Assembly: GCF_014905135.1 (NCBI RefSeq)
Contig: NZ_CP041406.1
Location: forward strand, 434,001-498,000
From: Sulfurimonas paralvinellae
GTDB taxonomy: Bacteria > Campylobacterota > Campylobacteria > Campylobacterales > Sulfurimonadaceae
Length of the DNA: 64,000 nt
Direction: 5' to 3'
The notes under the pieces are model-generated. The model was not told the origin of the DNA, did no database searches, and saw nothing but the letters and a program-made list of their open reading frames with translations. Each line of letters opens with the position of its first letter. The stretch's first letter is position 1. The position numbers and the translations under genes are program-made. This document shows positions 28,056-36,681 of this stretch, piece after piece.

Positions 28056-28652
28056 ATGAAAATACTTGTTACAACTTTTTTACTACTGGTTTTTACAGCC
28101 TGCAGCACAACATATCCTGCTGTTACACAGTACCGTCTTACAGTCCAAGAAGCTCAAAAAGGAGCGTTGCAAAGCAATTGCAAAGAACACTCTTTAAAGG
28201 TTTCACAGGCTTTTGTCAAAAGCTCATTGGTAAGTAAAGAGATGAAATATACACTGGGCGCATATCAAGAGGGTAGGTTTAACAGGTCTGAATGGGCAGA
28301 AGATCTCAACAGAGCTCTCAGTGATACAATCGTAAGTAGTTTGGAAGATAGTGCACTTTTTCAAAATGTCACAAGTTACAAGTCTCTCAGCGGCAGTGAT
28401 TATACATTAGAGACCAGGGTGTCTGACTTTACCCAGCATTTTAGTGATGATCAAAAGAGCTCTGTTGTCAAAGTGGATATGACATTTACACTCATTGACA
28501 ACAAAACAGGTATGGCTGTATCGTCAAAGCATATCGTCAAAGAGATGCCGACAAAATCTCCTGATGCCAAAAGCGGTGTAGAAGCACTCAATCAGGTTCT
28601 TAACGAAGTACTGCATACAATGCACATATGGATTGCGGGAACATGTCAATGA
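28056..28652 (+). CDS. ABC-type transport auxiliary lipoprotein (MCE-associated)
   Basis: The 198-residue protein has a lipoprotein signal peptide ending in the lipobox FTAC (Cys at about 16). The mature part resembles the PqiC/DUF330-like auxiliary lipoproteins that accompany MCE transporters: a QYRLTV strand early on, then a domain with DYTLETRVSDF. It starts directly after the mlaD stop and is probably the outer-membrane or periplasmic partner of the MlaEFD complex. Its end overlaps pepP slightly, depending on the pepP start. Confidence 0.75.
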   Translation: MKILVTTFLLLVFTACSTTYPAVTQYRLTVQEAQKGALQSNCKEHSLKVSQAFVKSSLVSKEMKYTLGAYQEGRFNRSEWAEDLNRALSDTIVSSLEDSALFQNVTSYKSLSGSDYTLETRVSDFTQHFSDDQKSSVVKVDMTFTLIDNKTGMAVSSKHIVKEMPTKSPDAKSGVEALNQVLNEVLHTMHIWIAGTCQ

Positions 28653-29929
28653 TAACAGAGCGTGAGTACAGAAAAAGAAGAGAGACTTTTGGTAAAAAAC
28701 TTAAAAACGGTTCTGTAGCCGTTTTGTTTACGGCAGAGCCGAAAACACGTTCAAATGATACGGAGTACCCTTATCGACAGAACAGTAATTTTTACTATAT
28801 GTCCGGTTTTAAAGAAGATAGTGCAGCACTTGTTCTTGTCAAAACCTCTAAGCGTATCAAAAGCTACCTTTTTGTTCATAAGAAAGATGCCGCAGAGGAG
28901 CTTTGGAACGGGAAACGACTTGGTGTTGAAAAAGCAAAAGAGCGTTTTGACGTGAGCGATGTATTTGAGTATGGTGAGTTGAATGCAAAGCTCAAAGAAT
29001 TTTTAGCAGAGCCTAAAGTGCTGTACTATGATTTTGGTTTGGATTATTCAAAAGTAAAACTATTAAAACGCTATGCAAAAAACATAGATACTTTTAAAAA
29101 TGCAGCAAAGAAGATTCAAAAGATGCGCCTTATAAAATCAGATGCCGAAGTAGCTCTTATTCGTAAAGCTTTAACCATTACGCAAGAGGCACATCATCGA
29201 GCAGTGACAAGAGTAAGTGCTTTACAGTATGAGTATGAACTGCAGGCTGAGATAGAGTATGTTTTTAAAAAGAACGGTGCTTACAGTGATGCTTATACAT
29301 CCATTGTCGCTTCCGGAAACAATGCAAATACCCTGCACTATATAACGAACGATCAAAAGATAAATCATAATGACCTGATACTCATAGATGCCGGATGTGA
29401 GTATGACTATTATGCCAGTGATATTACACGAACTATTCCGGCAAAAGGAAGATTTTCAAAAGTACAAAAAGAACTTTATAATTTGGTTCTGAGTGTCAAT
29501 AAAGAGATTATCGAATGTATCAAACCCGGAGTGTTAAGGAGTCAACTGCAGCAAAAATCAGAAGAGATGTTATGTCGTGGACTTGTCGAATTGGGCATAT
29601 TGAAAGGAAGTGTGAAAAAACTTCTGAAAAAAGGGGCGCATAAAAAGTATTATCCGCATGGCATAGGGCACTGGATGGGGATAGATGTGCATGATGCATG
29701 TCCTTACAAAGATAATAAGGGAAAAGAAATTCCACTGCAGCCAGGTATGGTTTTGACAATAGAACCGGGAATCTACATAGATAAAGACGATATGAGTGTT
29801 CCAAAAAGATTTAGAGGTATAGGCATTCGTATTGAAGATGATATTTTGGTGACGAAAGATGGCTTTGACAATCTCTCAAAGAAGATAAAAAAAGAGACCA
29901 GGGATATTGAATCCTTAGCCTCTTTGTAA
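28649..29929 (+). CDS. pepP: Xaa-Pro aminopeptidase (aminopeptidase P)
   Basis: This M24 metallopeptidase removes N-terminal residues preceding proline. The catalytic domain keeps the metal ligands: two Asp in IDAGCEYDYYASDITRTIP, His in HGIGHWMGIDVHD, Glu in TIEPGIYI and Glu in GIRIEDDILVT. The N-terminal aminopeptidase-P domain (NSNFYYMSGF) is also present. I prefer the ATG at 28649 (MITEREYRKRR), with GGGA at a suitable distance; ATGs at 28643 or 28628 are alternatives. It overlaps the lipoprotein stop by a few bases. Confidence 0.93.
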   Translation: MITEREYRKRRETFGKKLKNGSVAVLFTAEPKTRSNDTEYPYRQNSNFYYMSGFKEDSAALVLVKTSKRIKSYLFVHKKDAAEELWNGKRLGVEKAKERFDVSDVFEYGELNAKLKEFLAEPKVLYYDFGLDYSKVKLLKRYAKNIDTFKNAAKKIQKMRLIKSDAEVALIRKALTITQEAHHRAVTRVSALQYEYELQAEIEYVFKKNGAYSDAYTSIVASGNNANTLHYITNDQKINHNDLILIDAGCEYDYYASDITRTIPAKGRFSKVQKELYNLVLSVNKEIIECIKPGVLRSQLQQKSEEMLCRGLVELGILKGSVKKLLKKGAHKKYYPHGIGHWMGIDVHDACPYKDNKGKEIPLQPGMVLTIEPGIYIDKDDMSVPKRFRGIGIRIEDDILVTKDGFDNLSKKIKKETRDIESLASL

Positions 29930-29935
29930 TTCGAA

Positions 29936-30820
29936 TTATTTACTTTTTTCTGAAAAGATTTTATTTTTAAAGTCTTTAAGCTCTTTTTTGAGCTCATCAA
30001 AAAGTTTTTCCGCTTTGTTTTTTCCTTTGATCTCTTTTCTTACATTTTTGATCGCTTTGTGCAGAGATTTGTAAGTATTGCTTGAATGACTTACATATCC
30101 GAGTGCTTCCGCTACATCCAACTCATCTTCCGCTGCTGCAAGATATTTCAGAGCATCCTCTTTTTTGCCGTTTTTAGAGAGCAGAGCAGATGTGTTGATA
30201 AGATCTGTCGCTTTTAAGAGTGGCAGAGGAATGACAGTTGTTGTTGTGTCAAATGTGTTGAGTGCAATTTGCAAAATATTTTTGGCTTTTTCAAGCTTAT
30301 TCTCATGAATATATTTTGCTGCAAGTTTCAAGGCATCCGGATATGTTACAAGCGGAAGACTTACAACAGAGACATCGATCTCACTTTGCAGTGAATTTAA
30401 AAGCGCGCGGGCTGTTTGAACTTTGTTATGTTCAAGCAGATCTTTTACTGTATCTACAGATTTTTTGACATCGTCTTTTGTCCCGACAAACTCCACTATA
30501 CTTACCTGTGAATCAATAGGCAATAATTTTGGTGAATTTTTGGCACTTAAAATAACTTCAAGTTTGCCTAAGGCTTTTTCTATATTAGCAGTTGCTGCTT
30601 TGGCATCTTTTTTATTGAGTGCAACGAGTGCGTCACTTGTAAATTGTAGTGAGCTTATAGCCTCTTGGACAAGTTTTTTCTGTGATGCAAGTGCATCTTG
30701 TGTACCTTTTGCGATGGCAGCATGGTTTACCTCTGTCACACTTTTTATTTTGCTGTTAGCGATAACTGATGTTGAAAGCAGCAATGAAGCTACAATAGTT
30801 GAAATGATAGTCTTTTTCAT
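29936..30820 (-). CDS. YfdX-family periplasmic protein
   Basis: The 294-residue protein has a Sec signal peptide (about 1-21, cleavage near VIANS) and an all-helical mature domain with a repeated Lys/Ala/Leu pattern, matching the YfdX family. YfdX proteins are linked to acid or other stress in enterobacteria, but the biochemical role is unclear. The ATG has a good AGGAGAAAGAG upstream and a TATAAT box at 30861-30866. It is convergent with pepP and is the only gene of its transcription unit. Confidence 0.8.
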   Translation of the reverse strand: MKKTIISTIVASLLLSTSVIANSKIKSVTEVNHAAIAKGTQDALASQKKLVQEAISSLQFTSDALVALNKKDAKAATANIEKALGKLEVILSAKNSPKLLPIDSQVSIVEFVGTKDDVKKSVDTVKDLLEHNKVQTARALLNSLQSEIDVSVVSLPLVTYPDALKLAAKYIHENKLEKAKNILQIALNTFDTTTTVIPLPLLKATDLINTSALLSKNGKKEDALKYLAAAEDELDVAEALGYVSHSSNTYKSLHKAIKNVRKEIKGKNKAEKLFDELKKELKDFKNKIFSEKSK

Positions 30821-30906
30821 CTCTTTCTCCTAGTTTTTGATTTATTTGTAAACTGGAGAAATTATAGATCTGTTTGTTTAATAGCAATGTTACTTTAGTT
30901 GCATTG

Positions 30907-31338
30907 CTATTCGTAGGAGTAACTCCATCCTGTAAGATTTTTTTCTTTGGCTTCAAAGAATTCATCGGAATCTGCTAAGAAATCCATCACATGCATAGGC
31001 ACGTGAGGGATGCTTCTTTGATCCTCAGGTTTTACAAGCAAGAGCGGCATTGGCGTGTCCTGTGCAGAGCTGATCGCAAAACCTACAGGCATAAGCTGCG
31101 AGAGTAGTTCGGCAGGTTCTCCTATTTTATGCTCATCTCTGAATTTGTCTAAAATGGCATCTTGAATATCTTTTGGAATTGTGTCGGCAGTATTTAAAAA
31201 GATAGTGAAGTGAATGGGTGTTTGCTTAAATGTATCGGGTGCGGGTGCCGCCATAATGATATACTCGACATTTTGCAGATGTTTTTTTATATCTTCTAAC
31301 GAGAGGTAACGTTCTGTTTTAATCGCTTTTGCTTTCAT
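30907..31338 (-). CDS. Conserved-looking protein of unknown function
   Basis: The 143-residue product is not recognised. It is soluble, with no signal peptide, and has hydrophobic strands (EYIIMAAPAP, HFTIFLNTAD, MPLLLVKPE) consistent with a compact alpha/beta fold. It is transcribed alone, convergent to nothing close and divergent from the diguanylate cyclase gene at 31422. No catalytic motif is evident. Confidence 0.6.
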   Translation of the reverse strand: MKAKAIKTERYLSLEDIKKHLQNVEYIIMAAPAPDTFKQTPIHFTIFLNTADTIPKDIQDAILDKFRDEHKIGEPAELLSQLMPVGFAISSAQDTPMPLLLVKPEDQRSIPHVPMHVMDFLADSDEFFEAKEKNLTGWSYSYE

Positions 31339-31421
31339 ATTGTGACCTTACTTTTTGAATGCTATTTTAGCATAAAGTTTGGTACAACTTATGCTTATTA
31401 TCAACAAGCTAAGGGAGTTGT

Positions 31422-32681
31422 ATGCAGTTTTTAGAGGCACTAAAGCTAAGAAGCAAGTTATTATTTCTTTTTTTGCTTATTACCTTGGGGCTGATAAGTG
31501 TAGGCATTATGGGAACAATCTATGTTAATGCCATGAAAAAAAATATAGACTCCCTCTATTTCGGCTCTTTGGTTCCTGTAACAGAACTCAATGAAATCCT
31601 TCAAAAATATCATAACGGTCTTGCCGATACGGTCTATAAAGCCTCACGCAACGAGATGAGCTCATCTGAGATCATATTTAATCTTGAAGATGCTCTGCAT
31701 GATATCGATAAAAAATGGAAAAGTTATATGTCCCATTTTAAAACGGATGAAGAGATGGAGTATATTGAATATACCAACATTGAGATAAAAGCAACGAACA
31801 GGTATTTCAGACAGATTCTTTATGCAGCAAAGAATGGTAAGGACTTGAGTCAGATATCTATCAATACTCTGGAAAAAAAGGTCGAATATATTCACAGAGT
31901 TTTGCAGAAGCTCATCAATTATGAAGTTGGTGTAGCCAGCTTTGAGAGAAAAAAGTTTCTACATACTTATAAGTCGATGCTTCTACAGATAGGAACAGTG
32001 TTAAGTGCTGTCATTTTGATCGTTCTGGCAATTCTTTTTTACGTCTTTAAAAGTATTCAAAAAGACCAGACACAGCTGGAACTAGCAGCAAAAAAACTAA
32101 AAATAGCCAATAAAAAGCTTGAAAACGCTTCCTATACCGACTCCTTGACAGGATTGCACAACAGAAGATACTTCAATTTTATATATGAACGTGAGCTTAA
32201 ACGGGCAAAAAGAAATAAAACATACATCACTTTCATGATGCTTGATATTGATTATTTTAAACAATATAATGATACTTATGGACATGTGGAAGGGGATTTC
32301 GCACTCAAATCTGTTGCAAAAGTTCTCAAAGATACACTGAAGCGTCCGAGTGATTATGTATTTAGACTTGGCGGTGAAGAGTTTGGCGTGCTGATGAGCG
32401 AAACAGATGAATCAAACTCAGCAAAACTTGCCCGTGAGATCTGTGATGCCGTACGCGGACGTGAGCTTAAACATGAAAAGTCGAAAGTAGGAGAATTCGT
32501 GACCATATCCATCGGTGTCGTCTGTTGTGTCGCCGATGATGCTCTCAATGATGAGATACTTATATCACGTGCTGATGAGATGCTTTATGAAGCCAAAGAG
32601 AGTGGACGTGATAGATACATCATTACCTCAAATGTCAGTGAGGCAACTACAAAACATAATGATGAGGCCAAAATTGCCTAG
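31422..32681 (+). CDS. Membrane diguanylate cyclase (GGDEF) with four-helix sensor domain
   Basis: The 419-residue protein makes c-di-GMP. A helix at about 12-33 and another at about 184-209 flank a helical periplasmic domain of the 4HB_MCP type. The GGDEF domain (about 240-400) has an intact FRLGGEEF and an RxxD inhibitory site (RPSD) five residues before it, so it should be active and product-inhibited. AAGGGAG precedes the ATG. Its end overlaps the SUI1 gene on the other strand by 4 bp. Confidence 0.93.
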   Translation: MQFLEALKLRSKLLFLFLLITLGLISVGIMGTIYVNAMKKNIDSLYFGSLVPVTELNEILQKYHNGLADTVYKASRNEMSSSEIIFNLEDALHDIDKKWKSYMSHFKTDEEMEYIEYTNIEIKATNRYFRQILYAAKNGKDLSQISINTLEKKVEYIHRVLQKLINYEVGVASFERKKFLHTYKSMLLQIGTVLSAVILIVLAILFYVFKSIQKDQTQLELAAKKLKIANKKLENASYTDSLTGLHNRRYFNFIYERELKRAKRNKTYITFMMLDIDYFKQYNDTYGHVEGDFALKSVAKVLKDTLKRPSDYVFRLGGEEFGVLMSETDESNSAKLAREICDAVRGRELKHEKSKVGEFVTISIGVVCCVADDALNDEILISRADEMLYEAKESGRDRYIITSNVSEATTKHNDEAKIA

Positions 32682-33022
32682 TGGTCCTGTTTAAAACGAA
32701 AACCTTCTGCAATTAAAAGCGGGCGAATCTTCTCTTTGAGCTCACCTTGAAATTCCATAATGCCATTTTTGTAACTGCCGCCGCATCCAAGTCTCTTCTT
32801 GAGTCTTTTTAGCAATGTAGAAGCATCTTCTTTGGAAAGTTCAAAAGGAGAGACCAGTGTAACAGTTTTTCCTCTGCGTTTCTCTTTTGAAAAATGCAGC
32901 ATGTGTTTACCCGGCTCTGAGATTTTAGAATAGGGTTTATTTTTTGGAGCTGTTTGAACTTCGCTCCATTCATCTTTAAAATCTGCACCTATGAAGAGAT
33001 CGAGTTTCTTTCCTCTGCTCAT
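32678..33022 (-). CDS. SUI1/YciH-family translation factor-like protein
   Basis: The 114-residue protein has the eIF1/SUI1 fold: RRGKTVTLVSPFEL, LLKRLKKRLGCGGSYKNG and IMEFQGELKEKIRPLL are the core strands and basic loop. Bacterial YciH proteins of this family can influence start-codon choice, but their normal role is not settled. It follows the DUF5718-like gene with no gap and overlaps the stop of the diguanylate cyclase. Confidence 0.9.
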   Translation of the reverse strand: MSRGKKLDLFIGADFKDEWSEVQTAPKNKPYSKISEPGKHMLHFSKEKRRGKTVTLVSPFELSKEDASTLLKRLKKRLGCGGSYKNGIMEFQGELKEKIRPLLIAEGFRFKQDH

Positions 33023-33871
33023 TTAGAGAACTTTTTGTGCCAATATACTTAGAGCAGGCTCTTCATACTGCTTGTTTTGTAAAAGTGCTTCAATATTTTC
33101 AAGAGAGTATCTGTTGTGATTGTAAACAGCGATCAGTACTTCATCACCGCTTTGCAGGAATGTTTTTTCTCCATAGTCCGTATATCGTGTAGCGCCTATA
33201 CTGATGATGAGTTTTGTAGGGTTGTTACACTCTTTGATGTAGGATTTGATATCTTCGAGTGGTCCAAAATCTTCCTGTGTGTTGATCTGATTGAGTATCC
33301 AATCGGTTAGTTTTTCATAAAAATAGCTGTAGCCTGTCAGTTCTACATTCTCACCATAGGCATAAAGTGCATCATCTCTACGTAAAAAGCTACAAATTGA
33401 GTAGTTGTCCATCATACCGCCATCTTCAAAAATATCCAACGGAAGCAGTTCAGTTGCAATACCTTTTGTATTGGCACCCCAGTTTTTTTTGTCACTTATC
33501 TTCTGTGCTCCTGCAACACGGATGGAAGCATCATTGTAGGCACCAAAAGCTTGTGGTGCAATGTGGACAAGCTTCTCTTTTATGTAAGTCAGTTCACAGA
33601 TAAGGGCCACTTCCGGTTCAGCCTGCACATTGAGATTTTCGTTTGGAAGTTGGAGTGTTTCAGATGAGAGCGGATAGGTAAAGAGCATCTCACGTGGACG
33701 CTCGCTTTGGCTGCTCTTTTTGCAAGGCAGATAGAAAGGAAAGATTCCTTTTGGTGCTGCTTCATCTGCAGTGATGACATCTTTAAACTCTTCGAGTTCA
33801 CCTGCTTGGGCAAGGTGAAGTGCAAAGTTGCCGGCAATGCCGAGACCTAGATACTCTTTATAATCACTCAT
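33023..33871 (-). CDS. DUF5718-like protein
   Basis: The 282-residue soluble protein looks like the DUF5718 family found in Campylobacterota. The segment EPEVALICEL and the following GAYNDASIRVAGAQKIS resemble the metal-binding Glu and Asn-Asp positions of fumarylacetoacetate hydrolase-like enzymes, so a distant FAH fold is an inference. It abuts the ABC-F gene and the SUI1 gene, with 0-2 bp gaps, forming a three-gene unit linked to translation. Confidence 0.6.
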   Translation of the reverse strand: MSDYKEYLGLGIAGNFALHLAQAGELEEFKDVITADEAAPKGIFPFYLPCKKSSQSERPREMLFTYPLSSETLQLPNENLNVQAEPEVALICELTYIKEKLVHIAPQAFGAYNDASIRVAGAQKISDKKNWGANTKGIATELLPLDIFEDGGMMDNYSICSFLRRDDALYAYGENVELTGYSYFYEKLTDWILNQINTQEDFGPLEDIKSYIKECNNPTKLIISIGATRYTDYGEKTFLQSGDEVLIAVYNHNRYSLENIEALLQNKQYEEPALSILAQKVL

Positions 33872-33873
33872 AA

Positions 33874-35481
33874 TTAGATTTTACCTTCTTCTTTTGCCCG
33901 TGCAAACTCTTCATAAGAACCTTGGAAATCAACATAGGTATGATCCGGACGGATTTCTATGACACGCGTTGCAAAAGCGTCAAGCAGTTCCCTATCGTGA
34001 GAGACACAGATGACATTGCCTTTAAACTCATGCAAGGCCTCACCAAGAGCAACAATGGCTTCAAGGTCAAGGTGGTTGGTAGGTTCATCGAGAACTAAAA
34101 AGTTTCCACCTTCAAGCATCATTTTAGAGAGCATCATACGGTGTTTTTCCCCACCTGAAATAGCTTCGACAGATTTTTCCTGTTGCTCACCGTTAAAGAG
34201 CATACGACCTAAACAGTTGCGAATTTCAGCGATCTCACGTTTTGGATCAAATGCACGCAGCCAGTCATAAAGTGTACCGTCACCTTCGATGATATCAGCA
34301 GTATCCTGCGGAAAGTATGAAGGCTCGATCGTTGCACCCCATGTTACTGTTCCGCCGCAGCTTGGTTTCATCTCTTCCATAATGATCTTGATAAGTGTCG
34401 TTTTCCCTACACCGTTTCCACCGATGACAGCGATCTTTTCATCTGGATTTACTTTAAAAGTGACATCTTTAAGAACTTCGTTATCTCCATAGGAGTGGCA
34501 TACATGTTCAACATTGAGAGCTTCGTCACCCATGACACGTTTTGCTTTAAAGACGATGGAAGGATCACGACGAGACGATGGTTTGATCTCTTCTATATTG
34601 AGTTTTTCAAGTTGTTTCTGACGTGATGTTGCCTGTTTTGCTTTGGAAGCATTGGCACTGAATCGACGTACGAAAGCTTCTAGCTGCTCTTTCTCTTTTT
34701 GTTTTTTTGCATTATCGAGTTCCATCTGTTTTGCCATGACATTGGCAGCGATGTACCAGTCATCATAGTTTCCTGTAAACTCACGTATCTTTTGATAGTC
34801 AACATCGAGAATGTTCGTGACAACAGCATTTAAAAAGTGTCTATCGTGAGAGATGACGACCATTGTCCCTTCATGACGCTGAAGCTCATGCTCAAGCCAG
34901 CTGATAGTTTCGATGTCGAGGTTGTTGGTAGGCTCATCGAGGAAAAGTACGTCAGGTTTCGGGTAAAGCACCTGTGCCAAAAGTACTTTGAACTTATCAG
35001 CAGAGTCAAGTGTGCTCATCAATTCGCCGTGCTTTTCAGCCGGAATGCCGACATTTTCAAGAATCTTTGCAATATTGACATCATACTCATAAGTAGGATC
35101 TTCTTCAACACAAATAGTCTCAAGCTCTGCAAGACGATTGTTGACCGCATCATCTTCAAAATCACCCGTCATATAGATCTCTTCTTTTTCTTTGATGGCA
35201 TCATAAAGACGTTTGTTTCCATAAAGAACGGCATCTGAGATTGTATAATCTTCAAAGGCATATTGATTTTGACCTAAAACACCGACTTTGTTTTGTTTAG
35301 GAATGATAACCTCACCCTCATACTCATTGATCTGTCCGGAGAGAATCTTTAAAAATGTTGTTTTACCCGCACCGTTTGCGCCAATAAGACCATATCTTTT
35401 GTGGCGGTCTAGTTTTAGGTTGATATCTTGAAAAAGCACTCTGTTTCCAAAGCGCATCGTTAAGTTTTGTACTGTTACCAT
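33874..35481 (-). CDS. ABC-F family ATPase (YbiT-like)
   Basis: The 535-residue protein has two ABC ATPase domains joined by a linker of the ABC-F type and no membrane part. Walker A motifs are GANGAGKTT and GGNGVGKTT, the second signature is AISGGEKHRMML, and the Walker B motifs are VLFLDEPTNNLD and LVLDEPTNHLD. The first domain has a weak signature (TLDSADKFKV), as in YbiT. ABC-F proteins bind the ribosomal E site and relieve stalled or stressed translation. It leads an operon with the DUF5718-like and SUI1 genes. Confidence 0.92.
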   Translation of the reverse strand: MVTVQNLTMRFGNRVLFQDINLKLDRHKRYGLIGANGAGKTTFLKILSGQINEYEGEVIIPKQNKVGVLGQNQYAFEDYTISDAVLYGNKRLYDAIKEKEEIYMTGDFEDDAVNNRLAELETICVEEDPTYEYDVNIAKILENVGIPAEKHGELMSTLDSADKFKVLLAQVLYPKPDVLFLDEPTNNLDIETISWLEHELQRHEGTMVVISHDRHFLNAVVTNILDVDYQKIREFTGNYDDWYIAANVMAKQMELDNAKKQKEKEQLEAFVRRFSANASKAKQATSRQKQLEKLNIEEIKPSSRRDPSIVFKAKRVMGDEALNVEHVCHSYGDNEVLKDVTFKVNPDEKIAVIGGNGVGKTTLIKIIMEEMKPSCGGTVTWGATIEPSYFPQDTADIIEGDGTLYDWLRAFDPKREIAEIRNCLGRMLFNGEQQEKSVEAISGGEKHRMMLSKMMLEGGNFLVLDEPTNHLDLEAIVALGEALHEFKGNVICVSHDRELLDAFATRVIEIRPDHTYVDFQGSYEEFARAKEEGKI

Positions 35482-35496
35482 TGTTTGTTGCCTGTA

Positions 35497-35634
35497 TTAG
35501 TTGGATTTGTCTTTTGAGTTTTCAAAAGCATTTGTAATGTCATTTGTTATGCTGTTCGTTGTGTCGTTGATCTCTTTTGCAGAACAGCCATTGAATACAA
35601 ATAGAATAAAAAGTGAAAGAAAGATGTATTTCAT
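35497..35634 (-). CDS. 45-residue lipoprotein
   Basis: A short gene upstream of the ABC-F gene, reading MKYIFLSLFILFVFNGCSAK at its start. The signal peptide ends in a lipobox (FNGC, Cys at 17), leaving a mature chain of 29 residues rich in Asn, Asp, Thr and Ser (EINDTTNSITNDITNAF). AAGG lies about 11 bases upstream. It resembles the small entericidin-like lipoproteins only in size and layout. Function is unknown. It is 15 bp upstream of the ABC-F start and could be co-transcribed. Confidence 0.65.
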   Translation of the reverse strand: MKYIFLSLFILFVFNGCSAKEINDTTNSITNDITNAFENSKDKSN

Positions 35635-35702
35635 AATTTTCTAGCCTTATATTTTTCCGCGATTATATCGAAAAGTTCATAAAAATTTGGTTATGATATG
35701 CT

Positions 35703-36128
35703 ATGCAGATAAGAAAATTAGACCTAAAAGAGCTGGACGTTGCGTGGAGTCTTGTAAAGCAGCTGCGTGTGCAGTTGGAGTATGAAGAGTTTGAAAACCT
35801 GATCTATGAGATGCGTGATCGTGAATATACGATGTTGGGTGTCTTTGAAAAAGAACGACTGATGTGCTATGCAGGTGTTGTAATACAGACAAATCTCTAC
35901 CACAAACGGCATCTTTTTATAGATGAACTGGTGAGTGATGAGAACTACCGTTCACAGGGCTATGGAAAAATGATGCTGGAGTATTTACAGGATTATGCCA
36001 AAATCGCGGCATGTGAAAACATTGTCCTCTCTTCGGGACTGCAGCGTGAGGATGCACACAGGTTCTATGAAAAAGAGGGCTTTATGAAAAAAAGTTTTGT
36101 ATTTGTAAAACCTATGAAAAACTCTTAA
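35703..36128 (+). CDS. GNAT-family N-acetyltransferase
   Basis: The 141-residue protein has the GNAT fold with the acetyl-CoA binding loop NYRSQGYGKMML and the later HRFYEKEGF motif. The substrate is not predictable. The stop overlaps the SEC-C gene on the opposite strand by 4 bp. Start ATG at 35703 lies about 70 bp from the divergent lipoprotein start. Confidence 0.88.
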   Translation: MQIRKLDLKELDVAWSLVKQLRVQLEYEEFENLIYEMRDREYTMLGVFEKERLMCYAGVVIQTNLYHKRHLFIDELVSDENYRSQGYGKMMLEYLQDYAKIAACENIVLSSGLQREDAHRFYEKEGFMKKSFVFVKPMKNS

Positions 36129-36565
36129 TTTTTCATACAGCACTTTTTATATTTTTTGCCGCTGCCGCATGGACAGGGCCCGTTTCTTTCTATTTTTGTA
36201 TTAAAAAGTTCTCCGTCTTTATATTTCCATTCATCGTCTATTTTTACAAAAGTACTTTTTTCATGTAAAACCTGTATGCCCTTGTTATCTCTGTAATAAG
36301 CTTTAAATTCTACTTGATTCTCTTTTGTATGCAGAACATCAAGTTTGAGCCATTCTACGGAGTTTGAAAATTCTTCAATTAGAGCGATGTCATCTGCATA
36401 TCTGTTTTGCTGAACTGCAGAGTAGACAAGATAATCGCCGTTGCCGATTACATAGGCGGAGTATCTGCTGCACATAAGCGCTTCGGGACTTTTTGGTAAT
36501 TCTTTTTTTAATATGAGAGGTTCACAGCACTTTGAAAAATCTTGACTTTTTCCACAGATACACAT
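36125..36565 (-). CDS. YchJ-like SEC-C zinc-motif protein
   Basis: The 146-residue protein has a Cys motif at its start (MCICGKSQDFSKCC) and a C-terminal SEC-C zinc-binding motif (GPCPCGSGKKYKKCC), with an NTF2-like middle domain. This is the YchJ family layout; the role is unknown. I chose the ATG at 36565 because a TATAAT box on the same strand lies at 36597-36602, so a start at 36610 would lie upstream of the transcript. AAGG precedes the chosen ATG. Confidence 0.88.
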   Translation of the reverse strand: MCICGKSQDFSKCCEPLILKKELPKSPEALMCSRYSAYVIGNGDYLVYSAVQQNRYADDIALIEEFSNSVEWLKLDVLHTKENQVEFKAYYRDNKGIQVLHEKSTFVKIDDEWKYKDGELFNTKIERNGPCPCGSGKKYKKCCMKN

Positions 36566-36681
36566 TGATGACTTGCCTTTTTTGTAATTATACACAGTTT
36601 TTGATTTCAAGCTAATTTATCAAATTTTTGTAATAAATAATTTTTATGCTAGAATAAGAATCACTAATAAAAGGATATCCA

